Source of the DNA: Trueperaceae bacterium
GTDB lineage: Bacteria; Deinococcota; Deinococci; Deinococcales; Trueperaceae
Direction: 5' to 3'
DNA length: 36,703 nt
Assembly: GCA_020431825.1 (NCBI GenBank)
Contig: JAGQHN010000023.1
Location: forward strand, 1 to 36,703
In this document: in pieces, positions 26,098 to 34,915 of the stretch
Position numbering within the stretch: the first letter of the stretch is position 1
Layout of the letters: each line of letters starts with the position of its first letter
Notes under the pieces: model-generated
Database searches by the model: none
What the model saw: the letters and a program-made list of their open reading frames with translations, nothing else
What the model was told of the DNA's origin: nothing
Program-made: the position numbers and the translations under genes

Positions 26098-27111
26098 ATG
26101 GCTAGTCGTATCAAAGATGTAGCGCGCCTTGCTGGTGTGTCAAGTGCCACTGTGTCACGTGTGCTTGCTAATAAGCCACACGTCCGCGATTCGGTCAAGA
26201 ACCGGGTGCTTGCAGCTGTTAATGAACTTGGCTACGAACCTAACCGGGTGGCGCGCAGTTTACGAGTCCAGCGTTCTTCTATCATTGGGCTGATAATCTC
26301 AGATGTGCAAAACTCTTTTTTTAATACCGTTGTTAGAGCTATTGAAGATAGTTTTTATGAACACGGTTATGCGGTCTTTTTGTGCAATAGCGATGAAGAC
26401 CCTGAAAAAGAACGTATGTATCTCAATCTGCTAAAGGCCGAGCGAGTTGCTGGTGTCATTCTGACGCCGACAGGTCGAGCTGCAGAAACCCTTAAAAGCT
26501 TAGTTCAGGCTGATATTCCAGTGGTGGTCATTGACCGCGCCGTGCCTGGACTCGAGCTAGATACCGTTACCACAAACAATCAAGAAGCTGCCTACACCCT
26601 GGTCAAGCATCTGATTAAGCAGGGCCACCGCAAAATTGCAGGCATTTTTCCTGATTTAAGTATTACAACCGGGCTCGAGCGCTATGAAGGTTACTCAAGC
26701 GCTCTAAAAGAAGCGGGTCTTCCTGTCAACCCTGCCCTGATTAAAACAGGGAAACCCGTAACGGCAGATGGTTACACCCTGGCTAGAGAACTCTTAAAAG
26801 AACAACCCGATGCTATTTTTAGCGCCACCAAACTTATGACACTTGGCGTTTTAAGAGCCGTTCAAGAAAAGGGCTTAAGCATTCCCGAAGATATTACATT
26901 AGCAGCCTTCGACAAGCTCGACTGGATGCCTTTTCAACCCCAAATGTCCTTTGCTGAACAGCCTACCTATGATCTAGGAAAAACGGCTGCTCAGTTACTT
27001 CTGGATAGGTTTATCCACCCTGACTATGCTGGTAGGAAAAGAACCTTAAAGACCAAGCTTCATTTTGATGTAAAGGAGGCCGACATGGTACTGACTGCTC
27101 AAGGCCCTTGA
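26098..27111 (+). CDS. LacI/GalR-family sugar-responsive repressor
   Basis: A 337-residue regulator. I chose ATG 26098 (MASRIKDVARLAG); AAGGG lies 5 bases upstream and a TTG immediately before is less likely. Residues 3-50 form the LacI helix-turn-helix and hinge (IKDVARLAGVSSATVSRVLA, then YEPNRVARSLRV). Residues 60-337 form the periplasmic-binding-like effector domain, with IGLIISDVQNSFF and IPVVVIDRAVPG. The inducer is probably a sugar of this island. Its place between araA and the third transporter suggests it controls that transporter and perhaps the arabinose regulon, but the operator at 14175 differs from the dyad near its own promoter. It was not given the symbol araR for this reason. 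Confidence 0.9.
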   Translation: MASRIKDVARLAGVSSATVSRVLANKPHVRDSVKNRVLAAVNELGYEPNRVARSLRVQRSSIIGLIISDVQNSFFNTVVRAIEDSFYEHGYAVFLCNSDEDPEKERMYLNLLKAERVAGVILTPTGRAAETLKSLVQADIPVVVIDRAVPGLELDTVTTNNQEAAYTLVKHLIKQGHRKIAGIFPDLSITTGLERYEGYSSALKEAGLPVNPALIKTGKPVTADGYTLARELLKEQPDAIFSATKLMTLGVLRAVQEKGLSIPEDITLAAFDKLDWMPFQPQMSFAEQPTYDLGKTAAQLLLDRFIHPDYAGRKRTLKTKLHFDVKEADMVLTAQGP

Positions 27112-27195
27112 GTAGAAAAAGGAGGTAAGTATTAGCAAAGTTTCACCAGATCAACCATTCTTAAACCTTAGTACGTTTTTCCTTGGAGGAAAGTT

Positions 27196-28647
27196 ATGAA
27201 AAAACTACTGGCCCTGCTTGCCACCCTTATTATGGGAGCAGCTTTCGCACAATATGATGGTGTTGAAATCAACATCGTTACCTTTACTGGACCTCAAATT
27301 GCAGAGCCTCTGCAACGCCACGGCGCAGAGTTTGCTGCAGCTACCGGTGCAAAAGTTAATGTTATTACGGTTCCCTTTAGCGATCTCTATCAGCAGATTT
27401 TGACGGATGCTGCTACCGGCACCAACAGCTATGATGGCTATCTCTTTGCTCCTCAGTGGATGGTTGACTATATCGTTCCTGGGTACCTAGAAGACTTGAC
27501 CCCTCGAGTCGAAGCCGATAGCGCCCTGGACTGGGAAGATGTTGGTCCTTTCTTCCGTGACTTCAGCGCTACCTATGACGGTAAAATCTACACTATCCCC
27601 CTTGATGGTGACTTTCAGATGGTCTACTACCGTACCGATGTTCTGGATGAACTTGGTATGGAACCACCTGCTACCTGGGACGACTACCTCGCTATTGCCG
27701 CTGCTGCCGATGGCAAAGATATGAATGGTGACGGCGAAGCAGATTACGGCTCATGCATTGGTAAAGCCCGTAACAACCAGGGCTACTGGTTTATTACCTC
27801 AATTGCCTCTGCCTGGATCCAAAGTCAAGGCACCAGTCAGGGCGCTTTCTTTGATACGGAAACCTTAGAGCCACTCGTTAAGAATGCTGGTTTTCAAAAG
27901 GCACTCGAGTTCTATGTTGCCTCAACCGAATTTGGTCCACCCGACGAACTTAACCTTGGTGTAGGTGACACTCGTGGTCTCTGGACTGCTGGTCGCTGCG
28001 CGCTAACCCTTGATTGGGGCGATATTGGTACTTTAGCTATTTCTGAGGGTAGTCAAGTCAATGGCAAAACCGGCGCTGTTATTCTTCCTGGTTCAACCGA
28101 AGTATGGAACCGTGAGACCGGCGCCCTTGAAACCTGTAACGATGAGCTTTGCCCCTACCATGTCGGTGGCATCAACCATGCACCTTTTGCTGCCTTCGGT
28201 GGCTGGTCCGGCGCTGTCAATGCTGCAGCCAGCGATGAGAAAAAAGATGCCGTTTACGCCCTCTTTAGCTACATGAATCAGCCTGCTCAGTCCAATGCCG
28301 ACGTTACCGTTGGTGCTACCGGTATGAACCCATACCGCACCAGCCAGTTTGAAAATAATCAGGCCTGGCTAGATGCTGGCATGAGCCAGGAAGCCGCTGA
28401 TAGTTACTTAGGTGCGATTAAAGACAGCTTGAATAGTCCCAACATGGTGCTTGATCTGCGCATCCCACAAAACCAGCGCTATCAGCAAATCGTCCTTGAT
28501 ACAGCGCTGGCTCAGCTGCTTGCAGGAGAAATTGATACCGAAGAAGCCATGGAGCAAATCTATGACGGCTGGCAAGAAATCACCGATGAAATTGGTCGTG
28601 ATGACCAGCTAGCTGCTTACCGCGCCACCCTGGGCGTTGAGCGTTAG
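27196..28647 (+). CDS. Sugar ABC transporter periplasmic binding protein (CUT1, system 3)
   Basis: A 483-residue solute-binding protein, larger than those of systems 1 and 2. Signal peptide MKKLLALLATLIMGAAFA is cut before Gln19, with no lipobox. The mature start VEINIVTFTGPQIAEPLQRH and the DGYLFAPQWMVDYIVPG segment place it in family 1 binding proteins. A stretch DMNGDGEADYG resembles a calcium loop. Four cysteines (SCIG, RCAL, and the pair TCNDELC) may form disulfides in the periplasm. The ribosome site is TTGGAGGAAAG. It follows the LacI gene by 84 bases. The downstream kinase and isomerase genes suggest a hexose or deoxyhexose glycan ligand; this is inference. Confidence 0.9.
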   Translation: MKKLLALLATLIMGAAFAQYDGVEINIVTFTGPQIAEPLQRHGAEFAAATGAKVNVITVPFSDLYQQILTDAATGTNSYDGYLFAPQWMVDYIVPGYLEDLTPRVEADSALDWEDVGPFFRDFSATYDGKIYTIPLDGDFQMVYYRTDVLDELGMEPPATWDDYLAIAAAADGKDMNGDGEADYGSCIGKARNNQGYWFITSIASAWIQSQGTSQGAFFDTETLEPLVKNAGFQKALEFYVASTEFGPPDELNLGVGDTRGLWTAGRCALTLDWGDIGTLAISEGSQVNGKTGAVILPGSTEVWNRETGALETCNDELCPYHVGGINHAPFAAFGGWSGAVNAAASDEKKDAVYALFSYMNQPAQSNADVTVGATGMNPYRTSQFENNQAWLDAGMSQEAADSYLGAIKDSLNSPNMVLDLRIPQNQRYQQIVLDTALAQLLAGEIDTEEAMEQIYDGWQEITDEIGRDDQLAAYRATLGVER

Positions 28648-28656
28648 ACAGTTTCC

Positions 28657-28676
28657 GGGGGAGCTTTGCCTCCCCC
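28657..28676 (+). terminator. Intercistronic hairpin after the system 3 binding-protein gene
   Basis: GGGGGAG and CTCCCCC pair around a 6-base loop. The only purine-rich sequence before the MalF start at 28689 (GGGGGAG) lies inside this stem, so the hairpin could both attenuate and hide the ribosome site. Confidence 0.65.
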
Positions 28677-28688
28677 ACTTATTTTCAC

Positions 28689-29828
28689 ATGAATCAATCT
28701 ATCTCAAATCCAAAAAAACAGCTCGAGCCTGGCACCAATCCTTTGTTTAACTGGCTTAACCGTCATGCTGGCCTCGTTTTTATTTTGCCCAGTGTTATTA
28801 TTGTCCTGGCCCTCTCTATTTTTCCCCTCATCATATCTGCCTATCTATCGCTGTCCCGCCTCAAATTTGTCCAGGGTGGCCTCGAGATAAAATTCGTCGG
28901 TTTTGCCAATTTTCGCAAGTTGCTGCTTGGCAGCGAGCGAAAGCACTTTCGTGGTGATCTGGGCGTTCTTAGCATCTGGCAATGGCTTTTTGTCGCGCTT
29001 GTAGTTGCCCTCCTGATTTATCTTTTAAGTCGCTATATCCGCAGTCAAGAGTTTAAAATCGGCGGTCTCATTTACCGCATTGTTGTTTTCAGCATCTTAA
29101 GCTGGGGTAGCTATTATCTCATGCAAAATCTCAGCAGTGATGGTCGTCCAGGCACCGTTGTGGTTACCCTTATTTACGTTTTTGTGGGTCTCTTTTTTCA
29201 GTATTTTATCGGCCTGAGTTTGGCCCTGATTACCACCCAAAAATTACCCGGTAGACGCTTTTTTCGCACTATTTTTCTCCTACCTATGATGATAACTCCA
29301 GTAGGCATTGGCTATACCTTTCGCATGCTGACCGATACCAGCAAGGGACCTTTCAAGCCTATTTTAAGAGCTTTTGGCCTCGAGGAGTATTCCTGGGTAA
29401 GTGACCCCTGGGGGGCTCGCTGGGCTGTTGTTATAGGCGACGTCTGGCAGTGGACACCCTTTGTTTTTATCATTCTACTTGCAGCCATTGAAGGCTTGCC
29501 CAATGAGCTGTTTGAAGCCGCTCATGTAGACGGGGCAAATCGCTGGCAAATTTTCTGGAATATCACCATGCCGCAAATTATTCCGGTGAGCGCCACCATC
29601 ATCCTGATTCGCATGATTGAGGCTTTTAAAATTATTGACTTGCCCAACGTTTTAACCTTTGGTGGCCCAGGCACAGCAACCGAATCGCTGACGTTACAAT
29701 CCTTTTTTAACTGGCGAACGCTGGATGTCGGTGGCTCAGCGGCGATTGGTTACATGCTTATGTTTATTAGCCTCTTTATTGCCACCAGTTATGCCAATCT
29801 CATCTATCAGAAATTGCGGAGGTTTTAA
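28689..29828 (+). CDS. Sugar ABC transporter permease, MalF type, enlarged (system 3)
   Basis: A 379-residue CUT1 permease, about 70 residues longer than systems 1 and 2. The extra part lies after the first helix (VFILPSVIIVLALSIFPLI), where residues about 95-160 hold two more hydrophobic segments (IWQWLFVALVVALLIYLL and IYRIVVFSILSWGSYYLM). The core then follows with EAA loop LFEAAHVDGANRWQIFW near residues 274-290 and LTFGGPGTAT. No clear ribosome site lies directly before the ATG. Its stop overlaps the next start (TAATG). Confidence 0.88.
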   Translation: MNQSISNPKKQLEPGTNPLFNWLNRHAGLVFILPSVIIVLALSIFPLIISAYLSLSRLKFVQGGLEIKFVGFANFRKLLLGSERKHFRGDLGVLSIWQWLFVALVVALLIYLLSRYIRSQEFKIGGLIYRIVVFSILSWGSYYLMQNLSSDGRPGTVVVTLIYVFVGLFFQYFIGLSLALITTQKLPGRRFFRTIFLLPMMITPVGIGYTFRMLTDTSKGPFKPILRAFGLEEYSWVSDPWGARWAVVIGDVWQWTPFVFIILLAAIEGLPNELFEAAHVDGANRWQIFWNITMPQIIPVSATIILIRMIEAFKIIDLPNVLTFGGPGTATESLTLQSFFNWRTLDVGGSAAIGYMLMFISLFIATSYANLIYQKLRRF

Positions 29829-30844
29829 TGTTTAAAAGTCGAGGCTTTGATAAACCCTCTGTGTTTAGCCAGCTCATGTCTTATCTTGTGCTGCTCTTTT
29901 GGTCATTTGTCGTGCTCTTTCCTATTTATTGGGTATTTACCACTTCCCTTAAGCTTCCCTTTCAGGTAGACAGCGGCCCTTATTACATTCCTTTTATCGA
30001 CTACAAGCCTTCGCTCGAGTCCTGGAAATATATTCTGGTGGACTTACGGGTTGATACGCTAAGACCTTTTTACAATACCGTTGTTGTCTCAGTTGTTAGC
30101 TCTGTACTGGCCCTTATTATTGGCGCAACCGCAGCTTATGGTCTTACCAGATTTCAGTACCGCCCCAGGCTCTCTGGTATTTTTTTATTTATCGCTCTTG
30201 TGGCCATCATCATGCTGGGCAGTTCCTTTGGCGTTCCCTGGTATCTCATGCTCATTGTGGGCATTGTCTTATTTTTCTTTTTACTTGGCCCGCTAATGAA
30301 GCGCTTTCCCAAAGCACTAGGGAATAATGACATCGCCTTCTGGCTCATCTCACAGCGCATTTTACCACCCATTGTCGTGGTCATCCCTATTTATGTCATG
30401 TTTCAACAACTTAAATTGCTGGATACGCAGGCTGCTCTGATCATTACTTACATGGCGGTTAATTTGCCAATCGTTGTCTGGCTTTTAAGAGACTATTTTG
30501 TAAACATCCCATTAGAGCTCGAGGAATCAGCCCGGGTCGACGGCGCTTCTCCTTACCGTGTTTTCTGGTCGATTGTTTTGCCACTGGCCGTACCTGGTTT
30601 AGTAGCAACTTTCCTCTTTGTTTTGGTTTTTGCCTGGAATGAATACCTTTTGGCCCTCTTTTTATCCAAAGCCAATGCTCAAACCATGCCGCTACTGGTG
30701 GCAGCACAAAACAACACCCGCGGCCCCCAGTGGTGGTATATGAGCGTTTACATTCTGATCATGATAATTCCCGTTATTATTTTAGCTATCTTGCTCGAGC
30801 GCTACATCTCACGGGGTCTTTTGGTAGGAGCGGTTAAAGGTTAA
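29828..30844 (+). CDS. Sugar ABC transporter permease, MalG type, enlarged (system 3)
   Basis: A 338-residue CUT1 permease, about 60 residues longer than its counterparts. The insertion lies after LTRFQYRPRL (about residues 120-165) and contains two added hydrophobic stretches (FLFIALVAIIMLGSSFG, WYLMLIVGIVLFFFLLGPLM). The core resumes with FWLISQRILPPIVVVIPIYVM, EAA loop ELEESARVDGASPYRVFW near residues 225-242, and the ending LLVGAVKG. The matching enlargement in the MalF partner suggests the two insertions pack together. Confidence 0.88.
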   Translation: MFKSRGFDKPSVFSQLMSYLVLLFWSFVVLFPIYWVFTTSLKLPFQVDSGPYYIPFIDYKPSLESWKYILVDLRVDTLRPFYNTVVVSVVSSVLALIIGATAAYGLTRFQYRPRLSGIFLFIALVAIIMLGSSFGVPWYLMLIVGIVLFFFLLGPLMKRFPKALGNNDIAFWLISQRILPPIVVVIPIYVMFQQLKLLDTQAALIITYMAVNLPIVVWLLRDYFVNIPLELEESARVDGASPYRVFWSIVLPLAVPGLVATFLFVLVFAWNEYLLALFLSKANAQTMPLLVAAQNNTRGPQWWYMSVYILIMIIPVIILAILLERYISRGLLVGAVKG

Positions 30845-30901
30845 GATTCCACAGCTTCTGGGCATTACTATCAGGAAGCCCAAGGGAAAAGAGTATAGAC
30901 G

Positions 30902-30923
30902 TTTGCACGGTACATGTTGCAAA
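30902..30923. promoter_or_regulatory. Inverted repeat TTTGCA-N10-TGCAAA before the PfkB kinase
   Basis: The dyad lies 18 bases upstream of the kinase ATG at 30941. Its TTTGCA half-site resembles TTTGCAA in the dyad downstream of the LacI promoter (26050-26061), so both may be bound by the same LacI-family protein. Confidence 0.4.
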
Positions 30924-30940
30924 TAGACTTTGGAGTTCAT

Positions 30941-31873
30941 ATGGATATTCTCTCAATCGGTGAGGCACTCATCGACTTTAAACAAACCGAACATTTAGCG
31001 TTTCAAGGCTTTGAGGGAGGCTCACCTATGAATGTTGCCATTGCGGCAGCAAGGTTAGGGCCAAGTGTGGGCTTTGCTGGACAGGCTTCATCAGACATGT
31101 TTGGTGAGGCCCTGCGTACTTATCTGCAAAAAAATCGGGTAGATACCCAGTTTTTTCTCGAGCATCCAGCACCCAGCACCTTAGCCTTTGTTGCAGAAAT
31201 TGACGGCGACGCCCATTTTAGTTTTATGAATAATGGAGCAGCTGATACGCTTTATAACCCCCAACCTCGCCCCCAGTTTCCCGATAGCCTCAAATTTATG
31301 ATGTTTGGCTCCATTAGCCTGTTAACCGAGCCTGCTGCCAGCTCTATCATTGATATTGTTGCGCTGCATCAGGAACGCTGCGCTATTGTCTTAGACCCCA
31401 ACGTTCGTCCAGCACTTATCCCTGATAAGGCTGAGTACGAAAACAAACTCAAAAAGTGGCTGAGTCTAGCGCATATCGTTAAAGTCAGCACTCAGGACCT
31501 GGATTGGCTCTATCCTGAAAAAACGGGCGCCCAGGTCGCTAAAGCGTGGCTCGAGTACGGCGCCCAGGCACTAATCATTACAAATGGCAGCGAAGGCGTC
31601 ACCCTTTACCGAAAAGCTCATGAACCGCTGGCAGTCACCGCTCCCAAAATCACAGTCGTTGATACGGTTGGCGCCGGAGATACGTTTACTGGCTCGATGA
31701 TGGTGGCCCTTTTTGAACGTCAGGCCTTTACTGATTTTTCCAGGCTCGAGAGTCAAACCTGGCAAGAGGTGCTCTCCTACGCGGCCCACGCAGCTGCTTA
31801 CAACTGTACGCGCGCTGGCGCTAACCCACCCAACAAAGAGGAACTACAAAGCTTTATAAAGGAGCAAGGCTAA
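30941..31873 (+). CDS. PfkB-family sugar kinase (fructokinase/KDG-kinase-like)
   Basis: A 310-residue ribokinase-fold kinase. I chose ATG 30941 (MDILSIGEALIDF) because GGAG lies just upstream and the family begins this way; an ATG at 30914 lies in the inverted repeat. Marks: SIGEALIDF near residues 5-13, the glycine-rich FEGGSPMNVAIAAARLG near 27-43, and the C-terminal signature DTVGAGDTFTGSMM with catalytic base Asp247. It phosphorylates a ketose or 2-keto-3-deoxy-sugar using ATP in the cytosol; fructose is the commonest substrate for this group, but the true one is unknown. The next gene begins right at its stop codon. Confidence 0.85.
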   Translation: MDILSIGEALIDFKQTEHLAFQGFEGGSPMNVAIAAARLGPSVGFAGQASSDMFGEALRTYLQKNRVDTQFFLEHPAPSTLAFVAEIDGDAHFSFMNNGAADTLYNPQPRPQFPDSLKFMMFGSISLLTEPAASSIIDIVALHQERCAIVLDPNVRPALIPDKAEYENKLKKWLSLAHIVKVSTQDLDWLYPEKTGAQVAKAWLEYGAQALIITNGSEGVTLYRKAHEPLAVTAPKITVVDTVGAGDTFTGSMMVALFERQAFTDFSRLESQTWQEVLSYAAHAAAYNCTRAGANPPNKEELQSFIKEQG

Positions 31874-32959
31874 ATGGACGCCAAAATTCATCTGGTAAAA
31901 TCTCAATTTTTTGAAAAGGAAAAACCACTGCTCGAGTTTGGAGGCTTAAGCGCCTCCACTTTTTTATTCGACTCAGGGGTGCATGCGGTTCGTCTGAAGG
32001 GAAAACGCACGGAGCTTATCCTTCTCCCCTTTCAGGGTCAGCAAATCTGGCAGGCAGTTGTCGATGGTCATGACCTGACCATGAAAAGCATGTTCACCCA
32101 GCCTTACCCCACAAACGAATATTTAAAAACCTATGGTGGTTTCTTAATTCACTGCGGCGTTACGGCTATGGGCGTAGCTGGCCCAAACGACACCCATCCT
32201 TTACACGGTGAATTACCCAATGCGCCTTATCAAAAAGCCTTTTTAAGTCTCGGCGAAGATGATGCAGGTCGCTTCATTGCTTTAGGCGGCGACTATCAGC
32301 ACACGGTGGCCTTTAGCCATAACTACCTGGCCAAGCCGCTCACCAAAGTCTACGAAAACAGCAATATCTTTACGACTGAGCTGATTATAGATAACCTCAA
32401 AAAGGTTGAAATGGAACTTATGTATCTGGCCCATATCAATTACAGACCGTTAGATAACGGTCGCATTGTTTATAGCGCTAGGCAAGATGCTGAGCATGTC
32501 AGAGTGCGCCGCAGCATCCCGTCGCATATCACCCCCAAAGCTGGTTATGTGGAGTTTATCGAGGAACTTGCCAGGCACCCGGAAGCCCATCATGTTTTAA
32601 AGCCAGGTCTTAACTTTGACCCGGAGATTGTCTTTTTTATTGACTATCTGGCAGATGACAAGGGCTGGGCACATAGCCTGATGGTTCACCCTGATGGTCA
32701 GGGAAGTTATATGCGCCATAAGCCCAGTCAGCTTGACCACGGCGTTCGCTGGATTAGCCGCTCGGCCGACCAGGATGCGCTGGGCATAGCTGACCCGGCA
32801 ACTGCCGAGCCGGAAGGCTACAGCGCTGAAAAAGCCAAGGGAAACCTCAAAATTATACCTGCCGGTGCTAGCTGGCGGATGGACGTTGAAATGGGTCTAC
32901 TTGACCAGGAAGAAACCAGAGCAATGGAAAAACACATTGAGGCGGTCATTGGCAAGTAG
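31874..32959 (+). CDS. DUF4432-type (aldose 1-epimerase-like) protein
   Basis: A 361-residue protein of the galactose-mutarotase-like superfamily, closest in feel to DUF4432 proteins. Features include FLIHCGVTAMGVAGPNDTHP near residues 92-111, DTHPLHGELPNAPYQ with conserved His residues, and a late YMRHKPSQLDHGVRW. No signal peptide is seen. Such proteins occur beside sugar kinases and isomerases and may speed anomer interconversion or bind a sugar acid; the reaction is not established here. It starts immediately after the kinase stop with AAGGAGCAAGGC before the ATG, and a terminator follows. Confidence 0.75.
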   Translation: MDAKIHLVKSQFFEKEKPLLEFGGLSASTFLFDSGVHAVRLKGKRTELILLPFQGQQIWQAVVDGHDLTMKSMFTQPYPTNEYLKTYGGFLIHCGVTAMGVAGPNDTHPLHGELPNAPYQKAFLSLGEDDAGRFIALGGDYQHTVAFSHNYLAKPLTKVYENSNIFTTELIIDNLKKVEMELMYLAHINYRPLDNGRIVYSARQDAEHVRVRRSIPSHITPKAGYVEFIEELARHPEAHHVLKPGLNFDPEIVFFIDYLADDKGWAHSLMVHPDGQGSYMRHKPSQLDHGVRWISRSADQDALGIADPATAEPEGYSAEKAKGNLKIIPAGASWRMDVEMGLLDQEETRAMEKHIEAVIGK

Positions 32960-32981
32960 GAATAAAAAGCAAAATCTCCCT

Positions 32982-33011
32982 ACCCCCCTTTAGAAAAAGG
33001 GGGTGTTTTTT
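32982..33011 (+). terminator. Rho-independent terminator after the DUF4432 gene
   Basis: A C-rich arm (CCCCCTTT) pairs with AAAGGGGG and is followed by a T run at 33006-33011. It separates the LacI/transporter/kinase unit from the fucose isomerase unit. Confidence 0.85.
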
Positions 33012-33088
33012 AGCATTGGCTAAATAATGATTTTCCCAGAGTAACTGAGAATTGGTTAGAATTAGGCATAGAAAATTTAAGGAGCACT

Positions 33089-34915
33089 ATGGCGAACGTG
33101 AAAGGTATGAAAACGGTAGCACCGACAAACCGACTTATTGGTGACATGCCCAAGGTAGGCATTCGTCCGACAATTGACGGGCGCTTGGGTGGCGTGAGGG
33201 AATCACTCGAGGTTCAAACCATGACCATGGCAAAAGCCGTGGCAGAGTTGCTTAGCAAGGACCTCAAACACTACAATGGTCTGCCCGTTGAGTGTGTCAT
33301 TGCCGACAGCACCATTGGGGGGGTGGCTGAAGCCGCAGCATGTGCCAGCAAATTTGAGCGTGAAGGGGTAGGCGTGTCCATCACAGTGACCCCCTGCTGG
33401 TGTTATGGCAGCGAAACTATGGATATGCACCCAAGCTTGCCTAAAGCCGTCTGGGGTTTTAACGGCACCGAACGTCCTGGCGCTGTTTATCTGGCGGCTG
33501 TCATGGCAGCCCACGCCCAAAAAGGTCTGCCTGCTTTTAGCATTTACGGGCATGATGTGCAAGACAGTGGAGACTCGAGCATTCCTGAAGATGTGCAGGC
33601 AAAACTCCTGTCCTTTACCAGAGCTGCGCTCGCGGTTGCCAACTTAAAAGGTAAGTCCTATTTGTCTATCGGGGGCATTTCGATGGGCATTATGGGCTCT
33701 TATGTGGTGCACGACTTTTTTGAAGATTATTTTGGCATGCGCGTTGAAGATATCGACATGGCAGAAATTGAGCGCCGGGTTGAAGAGGGCATTTTTGACC
33801 AGAAAGAGTTTAAGAAGGCAGTCGAGTGGGTCAAAGAAAACTGTCCGGAAGGTAAAGACTACAACCCGAAAAAACTCCAGCGCAGCCGCAAGCAAAAAGA
33901 TTCCGACTGGGAATACAGCGTCAAAATGGCACTCATCGTCCGGGATCTTATGGTGGGCAATCCTGAACTGGCGAAAAAAGGTTACGGTGAAGAAGCCCTT
34001 GGGCGTAACGCCATCGCTTCGGGCTTTCAGGGTCAGCGCCAGTGGACAGACTTTAGACCCAATGGTGACTTTTTAGAGGCTATTCTTAATACCTCATTTG
34101 ACTGGAATGGCATCCGTCAACCTTATATTGTCGCCACTGAAAATGACGCCATGAACGGCATGTCGATGCTGCTGGGTCACCTGCTAACAGGCACAGCACA
34201 AATCTTTGCCGATGTGCGCACTTACTGGAGCGCTGAAGCCGTCAAACGCGTGTCCGGTCACGAGCTTGAAGGCAGAGCCTCAGGCGGTTTCCTGCATCTC
34301 ATTAACTCGGGTCCTGCCACACTAGACGGCACTGGTCAGCAAACTGAAAACGGCGAACCCGTTATGAAACCCTACTGGGAGATTAAGCCCAAAGAAGCGG
34401 CTGCCTGTCTGGACGCCACGACCTGGCACCCTGGCATGACCGAGTACTTTAGAGGCGGCGGCTACTCGACACGCTACCGCACCAAAGGTGGTATGCCCGT
34501 CACCATGTGCCGCCTCAATCTGGTGAAAGGACTTGGCGCAGCGCTGCAAATTGCCGAAGGTTACACCATTGAACTGCCAGACGAAGTACATGATCTTTTA
34601 GATGAACGTACCAACCCCACCTGGCCTACCACCTGGTTTGTGCCCAACACAACAGGTGAAGGTGCCTTTAGAGATGTCTACACCGTCATGGCAAACTGGG
34701 GTTCCAATCACGGCTCGATTAGCTACGGGCATATAGGTGCAGAGCTGATTACGCTTGCCTCTATGCTGCGTATACCGGTTTACATGCACAATGTCGACGA
34801 AGCAAGCATCTTCCGTCCGCATGCGTGGGCAGCGTTTGGCACCAGCGGGCTCGAGTCCGCTGATTTTAGAGCCTGCGAAACCTATGGGCCTCTTTACGGA
34901 AAAACCAGACATTAG
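33089..34915 (+). CDS. fucI: L-fucose isomerase
   Basis: A 608-residue isomerase converting L-fucose to L-fuculose (family members also act on D-arabinose). AAGGAG lies 6 bases before the ATG. The N-terminus [19 protein letters not shown] is the family signature. Active-site metal residues are conserved: Glu351 ([10 protein letters not shown]), Asp375 (IFADVRTYW) and His541 ([11 protein letters not shown]), with spacing close to E. coli FucI (337, 361, 528). It is cytoplasmic. The Nudix gene begins on its stop codon. It heads a unit with an aldolase and a rhamnulokinase-type kinase, so the pathway handles a 6-deoxyhexose. Confidence 0.95.
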   Translation: MANVKGMKTVAPTNRLIGDMPKVGIRPTIDGRLGGVRESLEVQTMTMAKAVAELLSKDLKHYNGLPVECVIADSTIGGVAEAAACASKFEREGVGVSITVTPCWCYGSETMDMHPSLPKAVWGFNGTERPGAVYLAAVMAAHAQKGLPAFSIYGHDVQDSGDSSIPEDVQAKLLSFTRAALAVANLKGKSYLSIGGISMGIMGSYVVHDFFEDYFGMRVEDIDMAEIERRVEEGIFDQKEFKKAVEWVKENCPEGKDYNPKKLQRSRKQKDSDWEYSVKMALIVRDLMVGNPELAKKGYGEEALGRNAIASGFQGQRQWTDFRPNGDFLEAILNTSFDWNGIRQPYIVATENDAMNGMSMLLGHLLTGTAQIFADVRTYWSAEAVKRVSGHELEGRASGGFLHLINSGPATLDGTGQQTENGEPVMKPYWEIKPKEAAACLDATTWHPGMTEYFRGGGYSTRYRTKGGMPVTMCRLNLVKGLGAALQIAEGYTIELPDEVHDLLDERTNPTWPTTWFVPNTTGEGAFRDVYTVMANWGSNHGSISYGHIGAELITLASMLRIPVYMHNVDEASIFRPHAWAAFGTSGLESADFRACETYGPLYGKTRH

